Made by a program: the position numbers and the translations under genes. Source: Citrobacter youngae ATCC 29220 (lineage in GTDB: Bacteria > Pseudomonadota > Gammaproteobacteria > Enterobacterales > Enterobacteriaceae). Taken from it: DNA of 64,000 nt. Positions 48,601-56,191 of the stretch are shown in pieces. A model generated the notes under the pieces. It saw only the letters and a program-made list of their open reading frames with translations, was not told the origin of the DNA and searched no databases. The DNA is taken from the NCBI RefSeq assembly GCF_000155975.1, contig NZ_GG730303.1, positions 299,320 through 363,319 of the forward strand, written 5' to 3'. The first letter of the stretch is position 1, and the number at the start of each line of letters is the position of its first letter.

Positions 48601-50491
48601 CGGCACGCACCTGAACCGTCGCTATAACGTGACCGACCAGGTGACGGACGAGGAGGTGACGCAGGGCAACAGTGACCGGGTACTCAGCCGTACCACGTTC
48701 ATCTATGACGAGCTCTGTCGCCTGACGGAAGCCCGGAACGACGACGCTACCGTGACGTATGAATACGATGAGGCCAGCCGGATAACGGCCGAAACCATCA
48801 ACGGCAGACGGACGGAATACCGCCACGATGCGGAACTGGATACGGTGGCGCAGCGCACCACAGCCGGAGTCACGGAGTACTTTACCCGAGGTCTGATGGG
48901 GGAACTGACCTCATGGCGGATAACCGGCCATGCGCCGTTGACGTTTGAGTATGACCTGCGTGGTCAGGAGACAGCCAGAAAAAGTGAGGCCGGATTTTAT
49001 CAGCGGCTTGACTATACCCGGACGGGAATGCTGGCGGCGCAGCGCGCAGGAAGCCAGGCTGAGCCGGGAGTAAAGAACAAAGACCTGCAGCGGCAGTGGG
49101 GGTATGACAGGGCGTATAACCTGACGAAGATATCGGACTCGCTGCGCGGGACGATGGTCAACAGCATGACGGCGAACGACCAGATACACCAAGCCGCCTG
49201 GGCAGACAGTGGCAACGCTCTGATGCAGGAAGAGCGTTTCACTTATGACAAAAACCTGAACATCACCCGCAGCCAGACCTGGGTTAACAGCGTACTGGAA
49301 AGTGAGGCGCATCAGCAGCAACAGCACGGCAGGGTGGTATCCCGGGAATATAAAGGCTGGCGGCATTCGGCGCACCGAATCAACCCGGAGACGGGGAAGG
49401 CGGAGGAAGGGCGATTTGTCCGCATTGTCAGGCAGGACAATACCACCTGGAAGTATGATGCTAATGGTCGTCTGACAGAAAAACTGGTGGATAAAGGAGG
49501 TTACCGGCTGCTTCAGTGGCGCTACCGCTGGGATGCGCGGAGCCAGCTTACCGGGCTGGAGACGCCGGAGGGCGAACGCTGGGAGTATAAATATGACCCG
49601 TTCGGCAGGCGCATCAGCAAACGCTGCATCAACCGGGACAGACCGGGTATGGATTTCCACTGGAACGGCAACCAGTTAACTGAAGAAATCCCGGTCGGTC
49701 CTGACAATACGCCACAAGTCGAAAACGTTGTCCGCTGGATGTATGAACCGGGCAGCTTCACGCCGCTGGCGCGTTATGAGAAGGGACAACTGCACTATGC
49801 GGTGACGGATACGGTCGGGCGTGTTCAGGAACTGCTGACGGAAGCAGGTGAGATAGTCTGGCAGGGTAAACAGCAACTCTGGGGCCGGGAAGAAAGCCGG
49901 AACAGGGAAGGTGCGCCCTCCTGTCACCTGCGCTTCCCGGGGCAGTATGAAGATGAAGAATCGGGGTTGTACTATAACCGGTTCAGGTACTATGATTGCG
50001 GTACGGGGCAGTATCTGTGTGCGGATCCAACTGGGCTAAGAGGTGGGTTAAATCCGTATGGATATGTCAAAAATCCGCTGAAATACATAGATCCGTTGGG
50101 TTTATGTAAAGAAACAGGTGGTCGGCAGGTTTTAAACCCTGAATCTATATCCGGATGGGAGAAAGCAGAATCAATGTATGATCTCATTCGTTTTGATCCG
50201 AATGATATTTCTTTAATAGCAAAAAACACAGGTTGGAAAGAATCCATTATAGCCAGAGTTAAAAATCATTTATTCTTCAAAGATCATATGCTAGACAGGG
50301 GATTATCTCGATTTGATGCAGATCCAGCAATTGTTAATGCTTGGGATCGCTTAAAAACTGGCGATTACACGGCTAGTGATATTAACCTTCTACGACATGA
50401 ACAATTTGAATCACGATTTGAAGGAATATTTGGTACAGACTACAGGGTAGCACACGATGCCGCAGAACGAAGTGGCAGAGTATGGGAGTAA
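45659..50491 (+). CDS. Rhs-family T6SS effector with PAAR-like (DUF4150) N-terminus
   Basis: I chose the GTG at 45659 (ADKHIADGES follows) with AAAGGAG upstream, giving 1610 residues. Residues about 25-115 are a DUF4150/PAAR-like tip (CKVGDVVVPFDCFQV, TILSGSPTVSVEGKAVAL). A hydrophobic region follows at about 230-250 (GLLGFGRSLVSGIASLG). The Rhs core begins near residue 420 (CKGDPVDVGTGDLLQQLSVL) with YD repeats to about residue 1450. The core ends at ADPTGLRGGLNPYGYVKNPL and IDPLGL (Asp at about 1478), where Rhs toxins self-cleave. The 128-residue tip (IARVKNHLFFKDHMLD, RFDADPAIVNAWDRLKTGDY, LRHEQFESRFEG, AHDAAERSGRVW) is AT-rich and of a family I cannot name. The stop lies three bases before a small putative immunity gene. 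Confidence 0.93.
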   Translation: MADKHIADGESAFRAVNSSPDACKVGDVVVPFDCFQVLSNKKQYSETVWARGFSVLNVGSVIAGTQSNAGKGVISGTSLGSGDCTILSGSPTVSVEGKAVALYGSLVGMNNMNCQGKLLTKQAPPNDVVKDNALPCNNPPVSSPRLEELMKSRQEVSNSLMESLRKSLDFSKGINSADEWTKEQIDKLRSVPLESGSGQMIYDMETGAEIPVDVYNAQNEINAGVVRGLLGFGRSLVSGIASLGNMLDQQLLEDPRVKPLEAMILAENIRLGNVCLEGIEKQISDTWDGIKAKASKEWDDFQNASAGDKAEIVTRALAEIATLPIPASEVGLLSKVGVAADLAKAAETTELVSDAGKIVNTAKATGEIANDLGKTADASETTSFLNKTDDIASKNKNDGPYVDENAQVNDGEGKTPDNASTCKGDPVDVGTGDLLQQLSVLTLPGALPLTLSRTYRSRPARVGLFGPKWVDEWSCSLQLQGKALHFTDPEGTVLYYPLPRNGVFNNARNSRQGYYRLFGDIRQTLTIVDQRRQLTMHFSPSASGCFLLSALHDRHNNQIDFIRADGLLVEIRRSDGYTLELGWERQQLMSIDLVTPQRQRLVTCNYDSNGFLAECDTFQFSHLWHEYTSEGWMTHWRDTDKTRFYIKYDVTGRVTETRTDEGYYCDRFIYDDEEKCTTYLDAEGGESRYWYNNDGLVIRTQDELGRESFARWDNTRLLSRTDALGRITKYIYNSNDEISQVSLPGGYSLYYDYNERGQLTRLSAPGNQVWQWAYDDKGSMVSLTDPQGRHQQFSYSEQGDLLARIMPNGAAWRWHHDALHRVQEATAPNGGVVQTEQDMLGRLLSVKDPLGYTTQFRHSKNHAGPQGSVEEINRPDGVRELMSQNGEKLPESFTDGEGKTTLYEYGAFDLLTAVVRPDGERLTCRYDKLTRLTEITNAEGGHYRLTYDNAGQLIAETDFTGRTLTYQYDAGGRCIRTTFPDGTHLNRRYNVTDQVTDEEVTQGNSDRVLSRTTFIYDELCRLTEARNDDATVTYEYDEASRITAETINGRRTEYRHDAELDTVAQRTTAGVTEYFTRGLMGELTSWRITGHAPLTFEYDLRGQETARKSEAGFYQRLDYTRTGMLAAQRAGSQAEPGVKNKDLQRQWGYDRAYNLTKISDSLRGTMVNSMTANDQIHQAAWADSGNALMQEERFTYDKNLNITRSQTWVNSVLESEAHQQQQHGRVVSREYKGWRHSAHRINPETGKAEEGRFVRIVRQDNTTWKYDANGRLTEKLVDKGGYRLLQWRYRWDARSQLTGLETPEGERWEYKYDPFGRRISKRCINRDRPGMDFHWNGNQLTEEIPVGPDNTPQVENVVRWMYEPGSFTPLARYEKGQLHYAVTDTVGRVQELLTEAGEIVWQGKQQLWGREESRNREGAPSCHLRFPGQYEDEESGLYYNRFRYYDCGTGQYLCADPTGLRGGLNPYGYVKNPLKYIDPLGLCKETGGRQVLNPESISGWEKAESMYDLIRFDPNDISLIAKNTGWKESIIARVKNHLFFKDHMLDRGLSRFDADPAIVNAWDRLKTGDYTASDINLLRHEQFESRFEGIFGTDYRVAHDAAERSGRVWE

Positions 50492-50494
50492 ATT

Positions 50495-50749
50495 ATGGCG
50501 TATCACATTGAAATATTGAAGTTTGAAGAAACAGATGAAATGGCGAAATATAAGTTTGGTCCAACGTCATCAAAATATTCCATAACTGACTATGGAGTTT
50601 TTGAAATAAATAAAAAAAATGGTGAAGTTGCTTTGTTAAAGCAAGTCACGAACGATACTAAAAATGTTTTTTATATGAGAGCTATGTTTAAAATTTTAAC
50701 CTGTTGGCGGAAAGGATATTTGCCTGAAAAGGAAGAGTGGGCATCATAA
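50495..50749 (+). CDS. putative immunity protein of the Rhs effector, 84 aa
   Basis: This small AT-rich gene starts three bases after the rhs stop. The product (MAYHIEILKFEETDEMAKYK to RKGYLPEKEEWAS) is soluble, without a signal peptide, so it would act in the cytoplasm. That in turn suggests a cytoplasmic target for the Rhs tip. I do not recognise the family; the immunity role rests on position, size and matching base composition. A terminator follows. Confidence 0.7.
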   Translation: MAYHIEILKFEETDEMAKYKFGPTSSKYSITDYGVFEINKKNGEVALLKQVTNDTKNVFYMRAMFKILTCWRKGYLPEKEEWAS

Positions 50750-50821
50750 TCTAAGGCAGGGAGAGTAAAATAGAATAATTATTTTCTGTAATTTATTATT
50801 TGCCAGTAAATAATAACGTAA

Positions 50822-50858
50822 GAGGCCGGAAAAGATCCTCAAATCTTCCCGGCTTCTT
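50822..50858 (+). terminator. terminator after the rhs/immunity pair
   Basis: GCCGGAAAAGAT pairs imperfectly with ATCTTCCCGGC around a short loop, followed by TTCTTTATTATTT. A similar terminator follows the second immunity gene. Confidence 0.7.
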
Positions 50859-50864
50859 TATTAT

Positions 50865-51092
50865 TTAACTTTCGTTCAGTACACTAAACACCCCGTCTTT
50901 AATCCCCTTAACCACCTGTTTAGCCTGATAAAGATGCTAGCGCAGCTCCTGCACCTCGTTATTATCCGCCATCAGCACAATACACCCTTCCGAAATCTTC
51001 ACGGTCACGCCGCGCCCGGTCTCAAATCCCGCCCCTTTCAGGCAGTCGCCTTTAAGGTGCCGGCTGGGGTGCTGTGAATAGTAGGTGGTCAT
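50865..51092 (-). pseudogene. SymE-like toxin gene, copy 1, broken by an amber codon
   Basis: From the ATG at 51092 the minus strand encodes MTTYYSQHPSRHLKGDCLKG, then AGFETGRGVTVKISEGCIVL, MADNNEVQELR and a TAG at 50937-50939. Past it the same frame continues (HLYQAKQVVKGIKDGVFSVL, NES) to a TAA. LKGxxLxxAGFxxGxxVxVKxxxGCIVL is the SymE/AbrB-like fold signature. The second copy has Glu where this one has the stop, so the gene is damaged by substitution. SymE-like genes commonly accompany rhs loci. Confidence 0.75.
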
Positions 51093-51099
51093 GTAGGTT

Positions 51100-51336
51100 T
51101 TGCTGGATTGGTTGAAAAATCAGAATAAAGCATCAAGCCCTCCAGGTTTAACATGGCATCATCATGAAGATGTTAATCGACTGGTTTTAGTTGACCGTAT
51201 AGACCACGCCGATAATCATGGTCTTTATCACCCTACCGGGAAAGGCGGGCGTGATATGTGGGGCGGCGGGGAGCTCGGTCGTAGAGGTAAACTAGATGGA
51301 GTAACAGGTAAACTTAAAGGGGGGAAATGTGGATGA
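51100..51336 (+). pseudogene. orphan Rhs toxin tip, WHH-type nuclease fragment
   Basis: The frame contains LTWHHHEDVNRLVLVDRIDH, then ADNHGLYHPTGKGGRDMWGG. This WHH pattern is known from HNH/endonuclease VII-type toxin tips. It begins only with a TTG and has no Rhs core or ribosome binding site in front, so it is a displaced tip, about 78 residues long. Its stop overlaps the start of the next gene (ATGA), preserving the toxin-immunity order. Confidence 0.75.
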
Positions 51337-51677
51337 GTCCGTTAAAATATAGAAAGGCTTATATCTTAGATGATTTAATATCTAAAATTATGAGTGGATA
51401 TAAGAAAGATAACTTCTGCTTGTATACAAAGGAATACGAATCATCTGCTAGAACAGATCTTATTTGTTATTTAGACATTTACCCTGTTATTAGCGATGAT
51501 GATGAGGAAATATATCCAGAGTTTGTTGTTAATAACTCACTGGAGCTTTTTTTCTATGGAGAGCAATTTTTAGATGTACTAAGGAACATATCTGTTCAGA
51601 AAGAAAATCCATCAATGGAAGAGTTTATGGCCGGGTTAAACTTTTATTTAGAGAATGATAATTTCATAGATCTCTGA
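51333..51677 (+). CDS. putative immunity protein of the orphan WHH tip, 114 aa
   Basis: I chose the ATG at 51333 (MSPLKYRKAYILDDLISKIM) because a G-rich ribosome binding site lies about eight bases upstream and its ATGA overlaps the toxin stop; an ATG at 51327 would add two residues. The protein is acidic and soluble (LDIYPVISDDDEEIYPEFVV), as expected for an inhibitor of a basic nuclease. Family not recognised. It remains intact although its toxin has lost the Rhs core, so it may protect against siblings that still carry the tip. Confidence 0.65.
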   Translation: MSPLKYRKAYILDDLISKIMSGYKKDNFCLYTKEYESSARTDLICYLDIYPVISDDDEEIYPEFVVNNSLELFFYGEQFLDVLRNISVQKENPSMEEFMAGLNFYLENDNFIDL

Positions 51678-51686
51678 TTTACAAGC

Positions 51687-51719
51687 CGGGAAGGAAATTA
51701 ACCCTTCCCGTTTTTTTAT
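51687..51719 (+). terminator. terminator after the second immunity gene
   Basis: CGGGAAGG and CCTTCCCG form a stem around AAATTAAC, followed by seven T residues. This is a clear rho-independent terminator. Confidence 0.85.
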
Positions 51720-51722
51720 TAT

Positions 51723-51928
51723 TTAACCCTCGTTCAGCAAACTAAACATCCCGTCTTTAATCCACTTAACCACCTGTTTCGCCTGATAAAGCTGCTCGCG
51801 CAGCTCCTGCACCTCGTTATTATCCGCATCAGCACAATACACCTCTCCGAAACCTTCGCCGTCACGCTTCGCCCGATCTCAAATCCTGCCTCTGCGAGCC
51901 AGTTACCCTTGAGGTGCAGACTAGGGCT
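51723..51928 (-). pseudogene. SymE-like toxin gene, copy 2, frameshifted and 5'-truncated
   Basis: The minus strand encodes LHLKGNWLAEAGFEIGRSVT, then AKVSERCIVLM. A one-base deletion relative to copy 1 (GATGCGGATAAT in place of GATGGCGGATAAT) then throws the frame. The original C-terminus (QELREQLYQAKQVVKWIKDG, MFSLLNEG) is still readable in the other frame. The 5' end is replaced by a duplicated piece of rhs core, so no start remains. Confidence 0.75.
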
Positions 51929-52229
51929 GCGCGGGACGATGGTCAACAGCATGACGGCGAACGACCAGATACACCAAGCCGCCTGGGCAGACAGCGGCAA
52001 CGCTCTGATGCAGGAAGAGCATTTCACTTATGACAAAAACCTGAACATCACCCGCCGCCAGACCTGGGTTAACAGCGTACTGGAAAGCGAGGCGCATCAG
52101 CAGCAACAGCACGGCAGGGTGATATCCCGGGAATATAAAGGCTGGCGGCATTCGGCGCACCGAATCAACCCGGAGACGAGGAAGGCGGAGGAGGGCGATT
52201 TGTCCGCATTATCAGGCAGGACGATACCA
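51926..52229 (+). pseudogene. duplicated fragment of rhs core
   Basis: About 300 bases nearly repeat the intact rhs at about 49141-49445: LRGTMVNSMTANDQIHQAAW, then HFTYDKNLNITRRQTWVNSV and so on. It carries a few substitutions and a small deletion near 52190 that shifts the frame. It has no start and stops just before the MFS gene. It is a relic of recombination at the rhs locus. Confidence 0.9.
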
Positions 52230-52258
52230 ACTGGATTCTTGCCAATAAACCGGGCTGG

Positions 52259-53551
52259 CTATTGCGTATTATCGTCAGGTTTGCCGCACTGAATTTTTGG
52301 TGCCGTTTCGCTCATACGCATAAATACAGGCAGAACAAACAATGCCACCGCCATGATCATTATCCCAGGTATAGATTGCCCCCCAACGTGATGGGTCAGT
52401 ACCTGCGCAAGATACGGTGTTAGCCCCCCGAATAGTGCAGTGGCGGCAGTTGTGCCCAGAGCGAGTCCCATCAGTCGCCCATCAATAGAAAATTGCTCGG
52501 CAGTGGCGGAGGTTCCAACTGCGCTAATGCCGCCAGCAATACAGGCCAGTACAATGGATCCGCACATCGTCAGCAGATAATTCCCTTCGGCCATCAGACG
52601 AAATGTCATCAGGGGAAGGGCAATACAGCAGCATGTCAGGAAAAGCAGTACAGGTTTACGTCCGAGACGATCGGACAGATGACCGGTTATTGGTGTCACA
52701 ACGATCACGGAAAACGCGGCGATCGTCGAAAGCGATAAGGCGTTTTTTTCAGTGTAAATGCCTGTCGAGACCAGGAACACGGGGATGTAAACAATACCAA
52801 TATAATAGGTAATGGATCCCAGGGCTGAAATAGCAAAGGTTCTTCCAACGGCCTGGCGGTAGCGGGATATTGTCTGGCTCAGGGTCAGTGGTATGCTTTT
52901 GCTCTGGTATTGTTCAAAATCAGGGGATTCCCGCAGGGTGGTTCGGGCAGCCCAAAGTACAGCTGCCAGTACCGCACCAATCAAAAATGGCACCCGCCAT
53001 CCCCATTGCTCCAGGCTGGCCGGGCTGAGCATGTTAACGGTAATGGCGGAAACGCCCACTGCGATTAACCCTCCGACTTCACTGGCGGCTGAGGCCAGAG
53101 AAGTAATGAGACCGCGACGTTCGGATGTGGCGCTCTCCAGCAGATAGGCGACCACGCCGGTATATTCACCACCGACTGAGAACGCCATCACCGCCCGCAA
53201 TATAAGAATGCTAATTCCCGCTACGCTACCCACCTGCTGATGCGTTGGCAGCAGTGCTGTCAGGAGCATGGTGCTTGTCATTAATGCCATGGAAATCAGC
53301 ATCATCTGACGTCGGCCATATTTGTCGCCAATCTGACCGAAGTAGACAGCGCCGAGCGGGCGCAGAAGATAGGAAACGGCGAATCCCGATAACGTGATGA
53401 TGAGCGACATATCTCCACCGCCAAAAAAGACTCTCGACAACACGGTGGCGAAATAGAGGTACAGCGTAAAATCATACCACTCGACAATCGTGGACAGCGC
53501 AGCAATAGCCATTGAGGCCACGGGGACGCGGGTATAAGCAGAATCAGCCAT
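52259..53551 (-). CDS. MFS transporter (metabolite:H+ symporter family)
   Basis: I chose the ATG at 53551 ([20 protein letters not shown]), which overlaps the upstream dehydrogenase stop by eight bases; the longer frame runs into that gene. The 430-residue protein has about twelve membrane helices. Family motifs are [20 protein letters not shown] between helices 2 and 3, the [14 protein letters not shown] segment and [15 protein letters not shown] in the second half. These place it in the MHS branch (ProP/ShiA/KgtP-like). The substrate cannot be read from sequence. Third gene of a marR-dehydrogenase-transporter operon. Confidence 0.88.
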   Translation of the reverse strand: MADSAYTRVPVASMAIAALSTIVEWYDFTLYLYFATVLSRVFFGGGDMSLIITLSGFAVSYLLRPLGAVYFGQIGDKYGRRQMMLISMALMTSTMLLTALLPTHQQVGSVAGISILILRAVMAFSVGGEYTGVVAYLLESATSERRGLITSLASAASEVGGLIAVGVSAITVNMLSPASLEQWGWRVPFLIGAVLAAVLWAARTTLRESPDFEQYQSKSIPLTLSQTISRYRQAVGRTFAISALGSITYYIGIVYIPVFLVSTGIYTEKNALSLSTIAAFSVIVVTPITGHLSDRLGRKPVLLFLTCCCIALPLMTFRLMAEGNYLLTMCGSIVLACIAGGISAVGTSATAEQFSIDGRLMGLALGTTAATALFGGLTPYLAQVLTHHVGGQSIPGIMIMAVALFVLPVFMRMSETAPKIQCGKPDDNTQ

Positions 53552-54533
53552 GCGGGATGACCACCACCAGTTTACCGCTGTGTTGTCCTGCTTCCAGAGC
53601 GCAGTGCGCCTGTACGATCTCATCCAGCGTGTAAATATCTGCGATTGGCACGGAGATCTTATGTTCCGCAACATCATTGATAAACTGTTGGAGCACCGGG
53701 GCCGGAAGGTCTGTTGCTTCACCGGAATAAGCGGTTAACCTGACACCATATGGGAGGTAATCCATAGGGTAGAAATCTTTGACGATCCATTGGTTAGCCA
53801 GCATACCGGTAAAGCAGACGGTGCCATGAATTTTGACGGCAGCCAGGGTATCCGGCAGTGTGTTGGTTCCTACCAGTTCAATCGCGCAGTCAATGCCGGA
53901 GGCATATTGTTCGCGAACCTGCGCGGCGACATTGCCATCATCGATAAGAACACAGTCAACGCCAAGACGGTATAATGCATCGGCTTTTTGAACAGGAGAG
54001 CGGGTGGTGGATAACACCGTCATACCAAGTTGTTTTCCCAGCAGCGCTGCGGCCATGCCAACAGAAGAAGTACCGCCCCTAATCAGCAGCGTTTCGCCTT
54101 TTTGGGCGTTAAGGCCGATGTGCAAAGATCCCCAGGCCGTTTGTAACATCTCGGGTATTGCTCCGAGCGTCGCCCAGTCGAGTGAACTATTAAATGCAAT
54201 CACCTGCCTGGCGGGAACACAGGTATATTCGGCATATCCACCGTTAAACTGACGTCCCATACCCCCCATCATTGTTACCACCTGCTGACCGGGAGTGAAC
54301 TCCTGCCCCGGACAGGCAACCACGATACCGGTCGCTTCAATTCCGGGGACGACGGGAAAAGCGGCATTTTCGGCCAGACCAAGGCGCAGATGAAGTTCGG
54401 ACTGATTCAGACCGAAAGCATGGACGCGAATCAGTACCTGACCAGGTAGCGGTTCAGGTACTGGGATTTGCCTGATTTGCAGAGCTTCCGGGCCACCGGG
54501 GCCTTCCAGAACAACGGCTTTCATCTTGTTCAT
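53544..54533 (-). CDS. quinone oxidoreductase-like protein (MDR superfamily, zinc-independent type)
   Basis: This 329-residue NAD(P)H-dependent medium-chain reductase begins [20 protein letters not shown] and has [11 protein letters not shown] and [13 protein letters not shown]. Its nucleotide-binding motif is [20 protein letters not shown]. The Cys/His ligands for structural zinc are absent, as in quinone oxidoreductases. Its ATG overlaps the marR stop, so the pair is translationally coupled. It probably detoxifies an electrophilic or quinone-like compound that the MarR protein senses; the compound is unknown. Confidence 0.88.
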   Translation of the reverse strand: MNKMKAVVLEGPGGPEALQIRQIPVPEPLPGQVLIRVHAFGLNQSELHLRLGLAENAAFPVVPGIEATGIVVACPGQEFTPGQQVVTMMGGMGRQFNGGYAEYTCVPARQVIAFNSSLDWATLGAIPEMLQTAWGSLHIGLNAQKGETLLIRGGTSSVGMAAALLGKQLGMTVLSTTRSPVQKADALYRLGVDCVLIDDGNVAAQVREQYASGIDCAIELVGTNTLPDTLAAVKIHGTVCFTGMLANQWIVKDFYPMDYLPYGVRLTAYSGEATDLPAPVLQQFINDVAEHKISVPIADIYTLDEIVQAHCALEAGQHSGKLVVVIPHG

Positions 54534-54961
54534 GATTTTTTTCCTGAGGTGTGAATATTGTGCTCAATCAGCGCCAGCGTGTTGTTCAGCGCGTGTTGAT
54601 CAACTCCACTCAGATGCGTCTTTAGCAGTGCGGCTATCTCATGCTCTGCCTGTTTGACAATAACTCGTCCCTCGGAGGTAAGAGAAATCAGGGACGAACG
54701 GGAATCTGCCGGATTAGGCTGGCGTTGAAGGTATCCGGACAACTCCAGGCGGTCGACAAGTTTACTGGCTGCACCAACGGTTATGAGCATCAACTCCGCA
54801 ATATCATTAACCCGGCAAAGAGGGAGTTGTTCCACGGTGCGCAGAACGTCAAACCGTGCCAGAGGCAGGCCGGTCGACGTTTTCACGCGTTCGTTACAGG
54901 CATTCCATAACAGGATCTGGCTACGCACAAGGTGAGAGAAGGTATCAATATCTGCGGTCAT
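54530..54961 (-). CDS. MarR-family transcriptional regulator
   Basis: I chose the ATG at 54961 ([20 protein letters not shown]), preceded by GGGAG. The 143-residue protein has the winged-helix region [40 protein letters not shown], and [20 protein letters not shown] with the DxRxxxxxLTxxG wing motif. A double palindrome 38-62 bases upstream of the ATG is its likely operator, implying autorepression of the three-gene operon that is relieved by a ligand. Confidence 0.92.
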   Translation of the reverse strand: MTADIDTFSHLVRSQILLWNACNERVKTSTGLPLARFDVLRTVEQLPLCRVNDIAELMLITVGAASKLVDRLELSGYLQRQPNPADSRSSLISLTSEGRVIVKQAEHEIAALLKTHLSGVDQHALNNTLALIEHNIHTSGKKS

Positions 54962-54998
54962 TGTTTGCTCCCAGGACTCTTTTTTGATGTGATATACA

Positions 54999-55023
54999 TT
55001 CCATGGAATATTATTCCATGGAA
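54999..55023. promoter_or_regulatory. double-palindrome operator for the MarR-family regulator
   Basis: Two identical copies of TTCCATGGAA (54999-55008 and 55014-55023) lie 15 bases apart centre to centre. The whole segment is also nearly symmetrical, with ATACA and TGTAT outside. Position upstream of the marR start suits binding of two dimers over the promoter. Confidence 0.8.
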
Positions 55024-55036
55024 TGTATTTGGTCAA

Positions 55037-56191
55037 TTCTTTATAAGACTAAAAATAAAAGTGAAGTTCGTAACGCACTGTTATGAAATGATTTTATTCG
55101 CTGGTTGGGTTAAATTCGGGGGGGAGGCTGGAAAATCAGTGTTATTGCACCAGCATGCTTTCTTTATCCACTGCGGAATACTCTCACACAGGATGAGATA
55201 TGCCATGATCTGATACAGGTGCTATGTGGCGTAGCCCTATGGATGGAAAAAGGATATCTGTTGATAGTTGCGGCTTTGCAAAATGCTCTAAATTCATTGT
55301 GGATGGCCCCAGATTATTTGGGGCTAAATAATCTGGTGTATTGGATTGTTCCGGCGAACTCACATTTTCAAATTTTTTCAGCCCTGTAGCATCACGCTCC
55401 ATCTTCCCGGCGGATACTGTATCGACTGCCCGCGCTGGTTCCCAATGTTCTCCGGGCGGTGAAACATGCTGAAACCTGAATAGCTTTTCCTCGTCCGTCA
55501 ATAATCAATTCCACTTTTGAAGAGGCAACGCTCCTTTCTGGCTACTTTGACCTGGGTATCGCCGCCACGTCTTTCCACTTTTGTTATGTTGCTTATTCTC
55601 GCCGAGCAGTTACAGATGCTGCATGATGATTTTGAAGAAGCAGAAGTCCGGCAACTACGGGCAGAATAATTGTCTGAATAATCCATTCCAGGCACACCAC
55701 TGAAGTGGGATTCCACTGTGCAACTGTTCCCTGGAGCAATTCTGCTCAGGAATATTATGAACTTAGTATGCCGCTATTTTCACTGACTTCAGGATAATGG
55801 CACAATAGTTGTACATGCCCTTTTTGATACACTTCATGTTACATAAAAATAAATATTATTGGTTCTGCATAATCCAATTAGATTGCATGTCATTTTAAGG
55901 ACATTTTTTATCAATATTAAATATCGTCACTATCTGGAGGTTCCTGGAGGTTCCTGGAGGTCTTAGCTCTTAGCTGGTGAATCACATTACGTTTATCGTA
56001 AGATATACTGCAACCTATCCGTTATTGTCCATTCAAATCGATCGTATGGAATTATTTGTGAGACAACGTTCGTTTCAATAAAGCTTCAGAAACATTGGCA
56101 TTTTAGATTTTAAATGTGTCTTTTAAAGCACATTGAATACATATTGGTTTCACGTTGTAATCGCGTTTTTTACAAAATGGATTCGCTCACA
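55037..56191. other. gene-poor region between the marR operon and the fimbrial operon
   Basis: About 1.1 kb without a convincing gene. Short frames on the minus strand (55184-55501 and 55498-55716) overlap as a pair but show no recognisable family or strong ribosome binding site. They could be decayed coding DNA. The right half is AT-rich and carries the tandem repeat described separately, and probably the fimbrial promoter. Confidence 0.5.
55934..55960. repeat. short tandem repeat upstream of the fimbrial operon
   Basis: The ten-base unit CTGGAGGTTC occurs about 2.7 times in tandem, followed at once by a doubled TTAGCT. It lies about 230 bases before the chaperone start. Confidence 0.85.

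Noticed and set aside
47519..48826. Long open frame (435 aa) antisense to the rhs core
   Set aside because: It follows the codon pattern of the GC-rich rhs gene in a mirrored frame, has no ribosome binding site and no recognisable domain; shadow frames of this kind recur along rhs genes.
20174..51677. Naming the T6SS island SPI-19 or another numbered island
   Set aside because: The location beside gsp does not match my recollection of SPI-19 or SPI-6, and assignment needs a phylogeny that cannot be run here.
55184..55716. Two abutting minus-strand frames of 105 and 72 aa
   Set aside because: No recognisable family, no good ribosome binding sites, and low-complexity composition; treated as possibly decayed DNA.
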